From Corylus avellana (taxonomy: Eukaryota; Streptophyta; Magnoliopsida; Fagales; Betulaceae), in contig NC_081544.1 in the NCBI RefSeq assembly GCF_901000735.1, forward strand, positions 13,194,850-13,258,849: DNA of 64,000 nt. The letters are read 5' to 3'. The notes beneath the pieces were generated by a model. That model was given only the letters and a program-made list of their open reading frames with translations, was not told the DNA's origin and did not search any database. Of the stretch, positions 11,134-22,272 are shown piece by piece (within the stretch, counting starts at the first letter, position 1; each line of letters starts with the position of its first letter). The position numbers were made by a program, and so were the translations under genes.

Positions 11134-11585
11134 TACAACATGTCATGCAAAAATATTAGATCTCTTAGAGGTCCACTAAAGCCCAAAGTGGCCCATTACC
11201 CCGCATGCCCATAGAGGCACAGCCACCTTCAAGATGTATCAAATTCCCTATCAGTGCGGCCCCCTTAGATGGATCATTGATTGACAGAATCCGTAGCAAT
11301 AGACTGGCCCTTAAGGGGTTCATCGACCAACAAATCCCTAACTCATTGTCGGTCCGCTAAGAGATTCACTTTGACCATCGGTTACCCAATATAAATATGG
11401 TAAGAAAACCATAGAAGGGAATGGATCTCCTCATTAACGAACTTGCTTGTTTGAACTTAATCATTTGAAGGATGGATCGACTCGATAAGGAAATGATTCG
11501 TCTAGATATCTTTGGAAGGAAAGTCATTTATAGAATATATGACTTTCCACATTGAACTATTTGCCTACCCTAGTTTATGATATGT

Positions 11586-11830
11586 AGGGCTGTAAATAGG
11601 CCGATACACTCAACAGCTCGCTCGCTACCCGCTCAGCTAAGCTCGACTCGAACTCGAACTTAACACTGTACAAACTCGCTTGTTACTGTTAAAACTCGCT
11701 CGATTAGCTAGTGACACATACCCGACTCGCTCGATTAAGCTTGACGGGGGCTCGTGAGTTCGACTCGTTTAACTCAAGCTCGTCCGACTCGCTCATCTTG
11801 TTAGCCCGACTCGTTTGCTCGTTAATAGAT
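11586..11830 (+). repeat. GGGCTGTAAA-type MITE arm, opposite orientation
   Basis: It starts TAGGGCTGTAAATAGGCC and shows the same order of blocks as the complement of 10965-11133 (ACTCGCTCGATTAGC, GACGGGGGCTCGTGAGTTC and so on). The two arms could be ends of one element or two insertions facing each other. Confidence 0.55.
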
Positions 11831-11919
11831 CTTTTATATATATATATATTACAAAAAAAATAGTTATATAAATTTAAATACATATAATAGTAATTAAGTA
11901 ATATATGTTATATAGGATC

Positions 11920-12313
11920 CAATTACAATTCAAATACTTAATTTATTATTCATATACAATGACAATGTGATTCATATAATATGAAATTAAGTAATTGGCA
12001 TTAGATTCAACAATGTGTTACTTATAGCCATAGTTGAAGTATTAATGTACTGTCATTAATCATTATAATTTATATGATTATATCATATGATCAAATATGA
12101 ATTGATCATTAAATTATATGATTATCTAATAACAAATTATACATATATAATATGACATAAGTATACAAATTGATACTAATACAATAATTAAGTACATAGA
12201 AACTTCGTTCCAACTTCCAATGTATGTTATAAGTTCATATACGTTATAAATTATAATTATACATATATATTGAATATTACAAATGTATAAAATCAATACT
12301 TAATCATATGATT
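11920..12313. repeat. AT-rich tandem repeat unit (single copy, left block)
   Basis: Equivalent to the first unit of the array at 19398-20536. Here the array is cut after one complete unit, exactly where the next repeat element starts. Confidence 0.7.
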
Positions 12314-14396
12314 AGTAACATCCCGACTTGAATTGAGAGTGAGTTTATACTTGTTCTCCTTTTACAACAAAAGTTCTTGCAAAGATCTATAAGGTCTATC
12401 AGAGTACTTGATTTCAAAGGATACGATAAATGTATAAAACATTATTCAAAAGAGTTTATTACAAGCGAAATTAGAAAACATTAAACTTTAGTTGCGGAAT
12501 ATCATATTATTACAATAATTGATATGAAAAGACTTTGAAAGTTAATAATTATTCCCGCCCCCATTCCGGCCTTCTATTCAAGCGTCCTTTCTACCTGAAA
12601 ACAAGAAATAAAACTGAATGAGCCCAAAGGGCCCAGCAAATAAAATCCACAACCATAAATAATTTTGCTCCTTGTTCTCAGTTTTGATAATCGTTTTCGC
12701 AAATAAATATACATCCAGCCATAATAATAATACATGTATGTACGGTTGTATCTTCCGTAGCATATACGTACTATTACATCATCATCATAATGCATCGCTA
12801 TAAATCATCTTTATAAATTATCATAGTATATCATTGTTGAAATTTATCATAGTATACCATCATTGAAAATCATCATAGTATATCATCGTTGAAATCATAT
12901 TATCGTTTTTCTCATATTAGGGCCCATGTACACTATTACCCCTGTGTACGAGGGTTGCGGGTCCTTGTGACCATGGCACTGAACTGTGGCCTCAGCCATG
13001 CCCGACCGTTAATTAACTCTTTTCTTGGTGCACTCAACGGTCATGTTGATGGAATACCACCTTCTGGCATAGCCTCCTTCAGTGGTTTCGCCTCCATCCG
13101 AGTATCGGTACCGAACTCCTCTCATCCTTACTTATCTTGGGGCCAAAAATACTCTCCTCCATACATGTGCCCTCATTTCATAAACATTTAACTCATTTCT
13201 TGTACTTCTCTTTGTACTTCTTTTGATGCATCTTAGGGCAACATGTAGGAGGGTTTATCATCATTCTTCTTTCTTATAATCATCATTATTTTCTCAACTT
13301 TCTTTTATCAAAAATGGAAACTTTTCCAAATATAAACTTGTGTACTTAGAAAGCATTTAAAGAAATAGAAACTTTCTAAATAATTCTTTTAGAAATGCTT
13401 CATGCATGCAACATATATCCATGACAGGTAAATAAAATAATCATTTACAGTTTGATACAAGAATAAATAAATAGCATGACATGAAGTAATTTTAGAAGGG
13501 GTAGTGAATTTACTTACCTCTAGACTGAAGCTAAAAGTGGTCTGAAGGATCTAGTTGCTCCAATCTGACTAACACTACTAGTATATCTTTCAAACTAATT
13601 TCTCAAGTCCGTTCTCTCTCGTGTTCTTTCTTTCTTGCAACGCTTTGTCTCGCCCTTTCTCTCTCTGTTTCGTGTAAACACTTTCAGAAAGAAGAAAGAC
13701 CGAGTAGAAAACGGAAGAATGAAGAATATGTGGAAGAGAAGGGAGTGGAGTGGTGAAATTTGTGAAGGGTGAGGACTCTATTTATAGGAAACCATCTCCA
13801 TCTACCAATCTTCATCTATAAACTTTCATCCACAAATCTCCATCTACAATCTTCATCTATAAACCTTCATCCACTAATCTCCATCTACCAATCTTCATCT
13901 ATAAACCTTCATCCATAAATCTCCATCTACAAATCTTCATCTATAAACCTTCATCCACTAATCTCCATCTACCAATCTTCATCTATAAACCTTCATCCAC
14001 TAATCTCCATCTACCAATCTTCATCTATAAACCTTCATCTACTAGTATCTATCTATAAATCTTCACCTACTAGTATCCATCCATAAATCTCCATCTACTA
14101 GTATCCATCTATAAATCTTCACCTACTAGTATCCATCCATAAATCTCCATCTACTAGTATCCATCTATAAATCTTCACCTACTTCTACCAATACTATTAT
14201 ATCTACATTAATCCATCTACAATTTTTCTTACCATTTACTATCCTATTATTTCACCAATAACCATTATCTAATTACCACTCTCTGTAATATCATAAATTT
14301 CCCCAGAATTAAAATCATAGGCTAAAATGGATATCAAAATAACATCATCATCAAAATAATATGTTTAAATAACTTTGAAAATTTCGGGGCGCTACA
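12314..14396. mobile_element. LTR-like repeat with CCCG/CGGGG ends, no coding capacity
   Basis: It starts AGTAACATCCCGACTTG and ends TTTCGGGGCGCTACA. These ends resemble those of the repeat family at 48357-62325 (TGTAATG...CGGGGCACTACA). A central GC-richer part (12920-13170) has CCATGGCACTGAACTGTGG and GCCCGACCG blocks. No protein of length is encoded; the frame at 12889-13191 has no recognisable domain. It may be a long solo LTR or a non-autonomous element. Target duplications are not visible, perhaps because its left edge coincides with a rearrangement point. Confidence 0.5.
13788..14190. repeat. 14-bp minisatellite with 42- and 56-bp higher-order units
   Basis: The basic unit is about 14 bp (AATCTCCATCTACC, AATCTTCATCTATA, AACCTTCATCCACT). 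In 13790-14035 three variants form a repeating 42-bp set. From about 14035 a four-unit 56-bp set (with CTACTAGTATCC) takes over. There are roughly 28 subunits in all. It lies inside the repeat at 12314-14396. Confidence 0.85.
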
Positions 14397-14537
14397 ATAA
14401 CTGTCCCAACAATTCGATAGAGAGGATGCATTTACAAAATTAGCTTTAATGAAAAATGAAAAAAAAAAAAAATTAAATTAAATTATATGCTAAACATTAA
14501 GCTTTTCGAGAAGAAATTTGACGATCTATAACAAAAA

Positions 14538-14539
<2 letters not shown>

Positions 14540-14580
<41 letters not shown>
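14540..14580. repeat. (TA)n microsatellite
   Basis: About 20 uninterrupted TA units, followed by an A-rich stretch. Confidence 0.95.
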
Positions 14581-14586
<6 letters not shown>

Positions 14587-14802
14587 AAAAAAAAAAAGAA
14601 AAAAAGAAAGATGAATGTAGCCATGATTACATTGTTTATGAGTAAATGTTCAGTTTCACAATCTTTGTAAATTGTTAGATTGCATTTGCGTAAAAATAAT
14701 CTGCGTTTTTAAAAGATATCGCAAAACGTAAAACGTTTGACATTGCGATTTAAAAAACACTTAATTTAAAATATGGGTGCTTATTTGAAATGGCGCGAAT
14801 GA

Positions 14803-15193
14803 GCCTATTTGAGATTGCTTTTAAGAAATAGAGCTTTTAAGTCAAACAAATGTTTTTTCTTCATTTTTAAGTTTTTGCTAAAAGTGGGTTTTGGTCATTT
14901 TTAGGCTTTTTGGATCATTAAAAGTGTTTTTAATCCTTTTACCAAACGAGTATTCTTTTCTTTAAACAAACTTTTTGAGTGTTAAACGCACTTTTAGGCC
15001 CCTCAAACACAAGTTACACAATCTCAAACAAATCCTTAAACAAAAATCAGGATTTCACATAACAAGTATTTGATAGAAAAAATACTTTTTAATATGTTTT
15101 ACCAAACGCCTTTATGATTTTAAAAAGTAACGATTTTAAAAATAAAATTTTTAAAAACGCACTTATTAAAATCGCAATCTCAAATAGACCATA
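14803..15193. mobile_element. MITE-like element with CTATTTGAGATTGC ends
   Basis: CCTATTTGAGATTGC near 14805 and its complement GCAATCTCAAATAGACC near 15174-15190 are inverted. The inside has the poly-T/poly-A and AAAACGCACTT blocks common to hAT-type plant MITEs. Exact target duplications are not resolved. Confidence 0.45.
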
Positions 15194-16106
15194 AGAAAAC
15201 ACATAGATGATAAGCCAATACATATTTATTATTATTTTTTGACAGTTATTTATTATTTTTGAAGTTTGGAAAGCAAAAGAAAGCGACAGTTTCAACAAGT
15301 TTCATAAAGTTGGAAAAATTCATTATTATAATGGACATAAACTACCCATAAATTTGGAATATATTACTATTATTATGTAGAGAAGAAGCACAATTATTCC
15401 TTTTTTTTATTTTTATTTTTTTTAAATGTTTACAAAATAGGATTCTTTATCAAGGTTGTTCTATTGCAAGAGAAAAATGCAGAGAAACAAAAGGCAGAGT
15501 TGAGATACTAAAAAGAGTTGACCATCCAACAAATAATAAATAAATGTTTATAAAAATTGTGGGTGTCCCCCAATCAACGTCGCATGTAGATGTCAAGAAA
15601 ATGATACGTGGTTCAAGAAATACACCATACTTATTATTTGTGGCCATCCATGGCCTCAAAGAAGCAATCTCTAGTTACTTTCACAAACAAAAATAGAAAA
15701 GAAAGCAAGAAGCAATCTGTACTACTTCAGATTTCCAGAAGCCACAATTGATGAGTCTTGTGGGCTTTTTTAATCAAGTCTTTGTTTGTTTTTCAACACA
15801 AATTAATATTCTTTAAAACTAATTTATAATTTTCTCCTTTACTATAATTTATTATGAGAGATGGTACAGGCACTCTCAAGTACACATTTTTTTTGATATA
15901 AATGGTGATTTTTAGTTTTTCACTACCACATTAAGGAATGTGCACTTGAAAGTGTATGTAGCGATTTCTTCTTGTATCCATGTCTCCCAAAATTACAAAA
16001 AAAAAATTGCAATGCGCTCCTTTTGTCCCGCAAAAAGACAAAAAAAATACCTTCAAAAAATTTGCAATGTACCCATTTTGTCCAACAAATATATATATAT
16101 ATATAT
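15194..16106. other. AT-rich intergenic DNA before the gap, with a small MITE
   Basis: No gene is seen. At about 15858-15968, GCACTCTCAAGTACACA and TGTGCACTTGAAAGTG form an imperfect palindrome typical of a small MITE. Just before the gap, GCAATG(C/T)... and CATTTTGTCC blocks are duplicated (16008-16030 and 16063-16085). Confidence 0.5.
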
Positions 16107-16206
16107 NNNNNNNNNNNNNNNNNNNNNNNNNNNNNNNNNNNNNNNNNNNNNNNNNNNNNNNNNNNNNNNNNNNNNNNNNNNNNNNNNNNNNNNNNNNNNN
16201 NNNNNN
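16107..16206. other. Assembly gap (100 N)
   Basis: Exactly 100 N, the conventional size for a gap of unknown length. The left side ends in an AT dinucleotide run (16090-16106). Open frames that cross the gap are artefacts. Confidence 0.99.
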
Positions 16207-16321
16207 AGCCACCAAGCGCACCAACACTCTGGTGCTCCCTCACCGTCGAAATTCCGCGGCGGCTGTGCTCACAGCCGTCGATCAGGCCCCGCATCAAACT
16301 CCTCGCCACAAAACGGTTCAT
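16207..16321 (-). pseudogene. AOX2: AOX2 exon 1 fragment, cut by the assembly gap
   Basis: The minus strand from 16321 gives the same N-terminus as the exon at 8843 ([12 protein letters not shown] through SVGALGG) and is then cut by the Ns. Its upstream DNA is the same as that of the other copy. It is either the start of a second AOX2 copy hidden in the gap or the same exon assembled twice; the perfect identity favours the latter. Confidence 0.8.
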
Positions 16322-17000
16322 CGTTGACCACCAAAGAAAATGAAAGTCTCTCGAATGATTTTATGAGACTGAGCGTCTGAGAGCAGTTATGTAACAGCGG
16401 GCGACAGGGTAGGGGAGGGGTTCTGATCCTGTGTTTCGCGGTGTACCGGTACGTACACTTCTATTTAAGCAGAAAATTGGTAGAGATCGTTATCCATGTA
16501 TAAATACAGTGCTATCGCGAAGTTTGGAACAAGAAGCGTGCGGCACAGGATTAGATTCTCTGCGGGTGTTTATATATTGCTGTTCTGTTACGTCAGTTTG
16601 ATACTGATTATTTTGTGTAAGACCAATTTTGTTACGGGTTTCCACGATACAAAGGGAAGAAGATTTGGTTGTATTAGGAGAGAAATACTTCTGGGTCGTA
16701 TAGGATGGTGAGAGAGGATTTCGTGACCGACACGGAATTGTCGAAAAGATGGGACTTGGGAGTGCGCCCTTAGCTCCGGGTTGAAAATTACAGCTCCTTT
16801 TCCATTCACCCTTCCATTCCAGGATGACGGGAGGGAACTGTAGTGTCAAGACCAGTAAAACTGTGGTGTGCACGTGGCTTGCTCCTCATGCCACACGATT
16901 TCACAACGAGGCGGCTTTGACTGAAGCAAGTTTTGCGTTAGAGCCTGTTTTGACTCCGCTACTCGGCCAAATAACAAAGAAAAACTTATAATAAAACAAA

Positions 17001-18384
17001 GGGTTAATAACTTTTTTGGCACCTCAATTTTCGTTTTTTTTTTTTTTCTCTTTAAGTTTTAAAACGTGACAAATTTAGTACCTAACTTATGAAAAAAGAT
17101 AAAATCAATACCTCCGTTAGTTCCGTCAGTCCTACTTAATGGAATTTTCACGTGTCACTCCCATAATACGCCACGTGTCCTAAAAAGTAAAAAAAATTAA
17201 AAAAATAATAAAAATAATAAAATAATAATTAAAAAAAATAATATAATTATAAAAAAAATAAAATAAAAATAAAAATGTAAAAAGTAAAAAATTTATGCCC
17301 CAACATAGCATTCGGCCAATTTATGAATCAACCATGATCAGCAAATGGAATCCCCCAATAGGTTCAGGCCCTACTTCGTACTTGGCATTAGAGAGATCCC
17401 AGAAAACTTCGATGTTCGAATTACCGGATTCCATCGATTTGCTTCCTTTCTTCTTCCATCAAGTTGAGCCGGAAGGCCACCGTCGATGGGTCATCGCCGA
17501 AGCTTATGCTTAGGCCTTGAGCAGAATTTGTCTTGCACCAAGTGACTGTGATCAAGATTTTCTTCTAGGTGGAGAGGGTGATTCTGTAAACACAAGTGAC
17601 TTAATTTTGGATTGAAGGTGATTCTCTTACCTTCGACACACCCTTACAGTTTCAGGGCCAAGCCTTCTCCTAGGTGCTAGCGAGAGCTCTTCACTTGAGC
17701 CCGAATTACTCATAACCAACCTCAACCTCTTCTTCTTCTTCGACTCGGAAACGTTCCGAGAACTCGATGAACCAACCCTTTCCACTCCATCCGCAGTTTT
17801 CTTTCTAACAATTAAGCAACCTGAAGAATTCCTATTCTTAACCACAAGCCTTGACTGGCCACCAGATCTCAAACTGTCCTCCATCTACATCAAATCCATA
17901 CCAAATTAATCAATTGAAACCCTGTAATTTGTAGGCTATTTTTTGTGCAAATTGCCGGATCTTCATTAGATTTTGGAGCAACAAAAGTCATCGAAAGGCT
18001 GAGAAGTCTGATATACGGATCCACCAGCAACGTAGAATTACAGTCAGATCTGTGGGACTTTGATTACAATGTATAGCCGGATTCATGGAATTTCCGGCGA
18101 AAGAAGCTAATTGGAGAGCCAAAGAGAGAATGGTTTTTTTTTTTAATTATATTATTATTTTTAATTATCATTTTATTATTTTTATTTTTATTTTATTTTT
18201 TAGGACACGTGGCGTATTAAGGGAGTGACACGTGGAAACTCCGTTAGTTGAGACTAACGAAAACTAACGGAGGTATTGATTCTGTCTTTTTTCATAGGTT
18301 GGGTACTAGATTTGTCTCATTTTAAAACTTAGGGGGGAAAAAATAAAAACTGTCAAACTGAGATACCAAAAAAGTTATTAACCC
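17001..18384. mobile_element. Pack-MULE, copy in the right duplicate
   Basis: Same element as at 9523-10906, shifted by 7,478 bp, with the same 9-bp flanks (16992-17000 and 18385-18393). Because the flanking DNA is duplicated too, this is not a second transposition. Confidence 0.85.
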
Positions 18385-19397
18385 TAAAACAAAAAATCCA
18401 AACTTACATATATATACATTCCATCGTTATCTAGGTTGAGTTCACGAGCCCTCGTCAAGTTTAGTCGAGTGAGCCGGGTATCATTTGCTAATCGAGCGAA
18501 CTTGTACAGTAACGAGCGGGTTTGAACAATGTCAAGCTCAATTTTGAGTCGTGTTTAACCAGGCGGGTACAATCGAGCTCACGAGCCGGCTTGCTCGTTT
18601 ACAGCCCTAATTACAACATGTCATGCAAAAATATTAGATCTCTTAGAGGTCCACTAAAGCCCAAAGTGGCCCATTACCCCGCATGCCCATAGAGGCACAG
18701 CCACCTTCAAGATGTATCAAATTCCCTATCAGTGCGGCCCCCTTAGATGGATCATTGATTGACAGAATCCGTAGCAATAGACTGGCCCTTAAGGGGTTCA
18801 TCGACCAACAAATCCCTAACTCATTGTCGGTCCGCTAAGAGATTCACTTTGACCATCGGTTACCCAATATAAATATGGTAAGAAAACCATAGAAGGGAAT
18901 GGATCTCCTCATTAACGAACTTGCTTGTTTGAACTTAATCATTTGAAGGATGGATCGACTCGATAAGGAAATGATTCGTCTAGATATCTTTGGAAGGAAA
19001 GTCATTTATAGAATATATGACTTTCCACATTGAACTATTTGCCTACCCTAGTTTATGATATGTAGGGCTGTAAATAGGCCGATACACTCAACAGCTCGCT
19101 CGCTACCCGCTCAGCTAAGCTCGACTCGAACTCGAACTTAACACTGTACAAACTCGCTTGTTACTGTTAAAACTCGCTCGATTAGCTAGTGACACATACC
19201 CGACTCGCTCGATTAAGCTTGACGGGGGCTCGTGAGTTCGACTCGTTTAACTCAAGCTCGTCCGACTCGCTCATCTTGTTAGCCCGACTCGTTTGCTCGT
19301 TAATAGATCTTTTATATATATATATATTACAAAAAAAATAGTTATATAAATTTAAATACATATAATAGTAATTAAGTAATATATGTTATATAGGATC

Positions 19398-20536
19398 CAA
19401 TTACAATTCAAATACTTAATTTATTATTCATATACAATGACAATGTGATTCATATAATATGAAATTAAGTAATTGGCATTAGATTCAACAATGTGTTACT
19501 TATAGCCATAGTTGAAGTATTAATGTACTGTCATTAATCATTATAATTTATATGATTATATCATATGATCAAATATGAATTGATCATTAAATTATATGAT
19601 TATCTAATAACAAATTATACATATATAATATGACATAAGTATACAAATTGATACTAATACAATAATTAAGTACATAGAAACTTCGTTCCAACTTCCAATG
19701 TATGTTATAAGTTCATATACGTTATAAATTATAATTATACATATATATTGAATATTACAAATGTATAAAATCAATACTTAATCATATGATTCAATGACAA
19801 TTCAAATACTTAATCATAGTATTCGTGTACAATAAAAATGTCATTCGTATAATATCAAATGAAGTAATTGGCATTGAATTCTACAATGTGTTATTTATAA
19901 TCACAATTGAAGTATTAATGTATTGTCATTATAATTTACATGATTATATGTCATAATCAATTGATCATTAAATCATATGATTATCTAATAACAAATTATA
20001 CATATATAATATGACATAAGTATACAAATTGATACTTATGGGCCGCTTCCCACCTAGTGTTTGGAAACATTCCCATAGAATCATCCAATCTCTCATCCAT
20101 TCGGATCAAGAGTGGAAAAGATTCTCATTGTAACCTTTTCCCCCTTTCAATAAAACAAAAAAAGAAAAAAAGTATACAAATTGATACTAATGCACTAATT
20201 AACTATCAAGAAACTTCGTTCCAACTTCTAATGTATGTTATAAGTCCATATACGTTATAAGTTATAATTATACATATATATTGAATAATACAAATGTATA
20301 AGATCAATACTTAATTATATGATTCAATGACAATTCAAATACTTAATCATAGTATTCATGTACAATGATAATGCATTCGTATAATTTCAAATTAAGTAAT
20401 TAATATTGGATTCAACAATGTGTTACTTATAACCACAATTGAAGTATTAATGTATTGTCATTGGAATTTATATGGTTATATCACATTATCTATTGATCAT
20501 TAAATCATATGATTATTTAATAACAAATTATATAAT
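19398..20536. repeat. AT-rich tandem array, about 2.5 units of roughly 390 bp
   Basis: Unit A is 19398-19791 (394 bp). Unit B is 19792-20324, about 382 bp once a 133-bp insertion and its target repeat are removed. Unit C starts at 20325 and is cut near 20536. Each starts CAAT(T/G)ACAATTCAAATACTT and ends with AATACTTAAT(C/T)ATATGATT. The units differ by many substitutions and are not recent. Confidence 0.8.
20037..20169 (+). mobile_element. Short retroposon (SINE-like or LINE tail) with 19-bp target duplication
   Basis: A 133-bp segment sits between two copies of AAGTATACAAATTGATACT (20018-20036 and 20170-20188). It ends in CAATAAAAC and an A-rich tail. The tandem unit A has one uninterrupted copy of this target (about 19636-19654), which is an empty site inside the window. 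The body (GGGCCGCTTCCCACC, CATTGTAACCTTTTCCCC) was not recognised as a known RNA gene and shows no clear pol III boxes, so it may be a processed 3' end rather than a classical SINE. Confidence 0.8.
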
Positions 20537-20712
20537 GGAATTTGTAATTTAAGCCAACCAAATTGACCAATTTTACATTTATCCCTAAATTATAATTATA
20601 CATATATAATAACATTTTTTTTTAATTCCATTTTGTAACCATTTTTTAAACCATTTCTTAGTCAAAATTATGTCCTTTTGGGCTTATATTTAATTGATTA
20701 TTTTTGTCATAG

Positions 20713-20765
20713 GTGGTCAGCCATTGCTGCTCGCTTGAAGGACAGACAACGAAATCAAAAAATCC
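20713..20765 (+). pseudogene. R2R3-MYB exon 3 relic (R3 helix)
   Basis: After TTTTTGTCATAG the frame reads (R)WSAIAARL, then after a small deletion RTDNEIK. This matches the R2R3-MYB third-repeat block WSxIAARLPGRTDNEIKN. The acceptor AG lies where plant R2R3-MYB genes have their second intron (before W). What follows is CT-rich and unlike a MYB C-terminus, and no exons 1-2 are upstream, so it is a short relic. Confidence 0.45.
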
Positions 20766-21538
20766 TCTTACACCAACTTTCCACTTTCGCCCACCTTCCC
20801 CCACGCCACTCTCTCTTTCTTCTATTTTATTTTCTTCTTTTTCATTCCTCGTCTCCCACTTCCAGCACACTTCTTCATCTTTTTCTTTTCTTCTTCTTTT
20901 ATTCCTTCTTCAACCTTATTTGCCAACAGCTAAATCTGGCTTTCCTCTTTTCATCCCATATCTGCAAAACTTAGACCAGAGCATAAAAAATGCTTGCTTT
21001 TCTCAATCATGGAGGAGGGCAAGATTTGCAAGCTGATCTTCATCCCAACACCATTTAAAAACTCTAAACGTTGTAGTGGCAGTTGGGACCAAGAGAGCAT
21101 TTGTGGTGGTTGATGGTTACTTGCTCTTTTTTCTCACTCACAGCACACTTGTTGAGCGAGAGGGAGATTGTGAAATTACAGAAGAGAGAGAGTTGGGCTG
21201 AGAAGTGAAGTTGAGCGAGAGGGAGAGAAGTGAGAACCAGAGTTGAGAGAGAAAAGAACGAGGCAGAGAGATAGAGTTTGGGCGTGTTATACTTGTGAAG
21301 CTTTTCCTTGTCCCACATCGAAAAAAGAATCAAAAACTATATCATCTCACTTCTATAAATTGAATGGCCCAATGCTTTGTAATCCAACCATCCAAGTCTT
21401 TGCCACTTAGGGGACTGTGAGTAAATCACTAAATTGCCCTGGATGCTCAACCATTTGAAATTTTAAATGGTGAAAAGAAATCAATTTTCTAGGTAAAGTT
21501 GATTTATTAAAATTAAAATTTTTAAGCCAGCTTATTAG
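20766..21538. other. CT-rich then GA-rich intergenic DNA
   Basis: Pyrimidine-rich sequence at 20780-20930 gives Ser/Leu/Phe-rich open frames on the plus strand, with GA-rich DNA at 21150-21270. No recognisable gene. Confidence 0.5.
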
Positions 21539-21805
21539 CTAAAGCTTGAGCACGCATGAGGTTCTTTACTAACGAGGTGTGAGCCGAGTTGAGCTATTCA
21601 GGGGCTCGGCTTGCTCGGCTCGCCCAAAATCAAAATTTTATCGGTCTTGAGCTCGATCTTGAGCATCATTTTATTCTAATGAGCCGATCTTGAGCAAAGA
21701 GTTCTTAGCTCGAATTCGAGATCGGCTTGATTAAGTATTTTCTTAAATGAGCCAATTTGAGTTTGCTAATATTTGGCTCGGCTTGGCTCATTTACAGCAT
21801 TAATG
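21539..21805 (-). repeat. GGGCTGTAAA-type repeat, diverged copy
   Basis: Repeated GGCTCG, GAGCTCGA and GAGCCGA motifs, ending GGCTTGGCTCATTTACAGC. It is related to the arms at 10965-11830. Confidence 0.55.
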
Positions 21806-21814
21806 ATATGTACA

Positions 21815-22238
21815 TAGGGTTGGCGATTTTGACACAATCTGCGAACTCGATACGAACACAATACGAAAAAAATAGGTATCGAGTTTGGCCTTATTGAATT
21901 CGGGTCTACACGTTTAAGACCCAGTTAATTTCGTGTATGGCGGGTCGAACTCCTAGACCTTGGTATTGTTCGGGTCTGGCGGGTACTAACTGGGTCTAAC
22001 GGGTACCCATTAGACCCGGTTTTTTTTTTTTAAAAAAAAAAAAGTCAAAAAATAAGCATATTTGTAATGTTTCATAATTCATATCTTTGATTACATGGGA
22101 TGGATCATGGATCCTTTAAGACTTCAAGTGGACAACACCAGGCATAATGGCTAATTGGAACCTAATTTGTAATGAATCTAATGATGATGTAGTTTTGAGT
22201 TTTGTTTATTTTTTCTTTATTATTTTGTTTTTGTTGGC

Positions 22239-22272
<34 letters not shown>

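Larger units (their letters stand above)
8729..12313. repeat. Left copy of a 3,585-bp duplicated block
   Basis: This block recurs at 16207-19791 with a constant offset of 7,478 bp. Every stretch I compared is identical, including microsatellite lengths and all translated frames. It contains the first 115 bp of AOX2 coding sequence, the AOX2 promoter, the Pack-MULE, two GGGCTGTAAA-type repeats and one unit of the AT-rich tandem array. Identity stops at 12313, where another repeat starts. Confidence 0.95.
16207..19791. repeat. Right copy of the 3,585-bp duplicated block
   Basis: It starts at the first base after the 100-N gap, inside AOX2 exon 1, so it carries only a 5' fragment of that exon (16321 down to 16207 on the minus strand). 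Beyond 19791 it continues into the AT-rich tandem array, unlike the left copy. Perfect identity next to a gap is typical of an unresolved contig overlap or a haplotype duplicate. Confidence 0.95.

Noticed and set aside
12889..13191. 100-residue plus frame
   Set aside because: Inside a repeat without coding signs; no family recognised.
13788..14190. Possible CRISPR-like array
   Set aside because: The repeats are contiguous 14-bp variants without unique spacers, in a plant genome.
15923..16380. Open frames crossing the N gap on both strands
   Set aside because: They exist only because Ns contain no stop codons.
20057..20260. 67-residue plus frame
   Set aside because: Runs through the small retroposon into tandem-array DNA.
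20678..21036. Ser/Phe/Leu-rich plus frames of 98 and 107 residues
   Set aside because: Produced by a CT-rich tract; only the first 50 bases resemble a gene (MYB relic).
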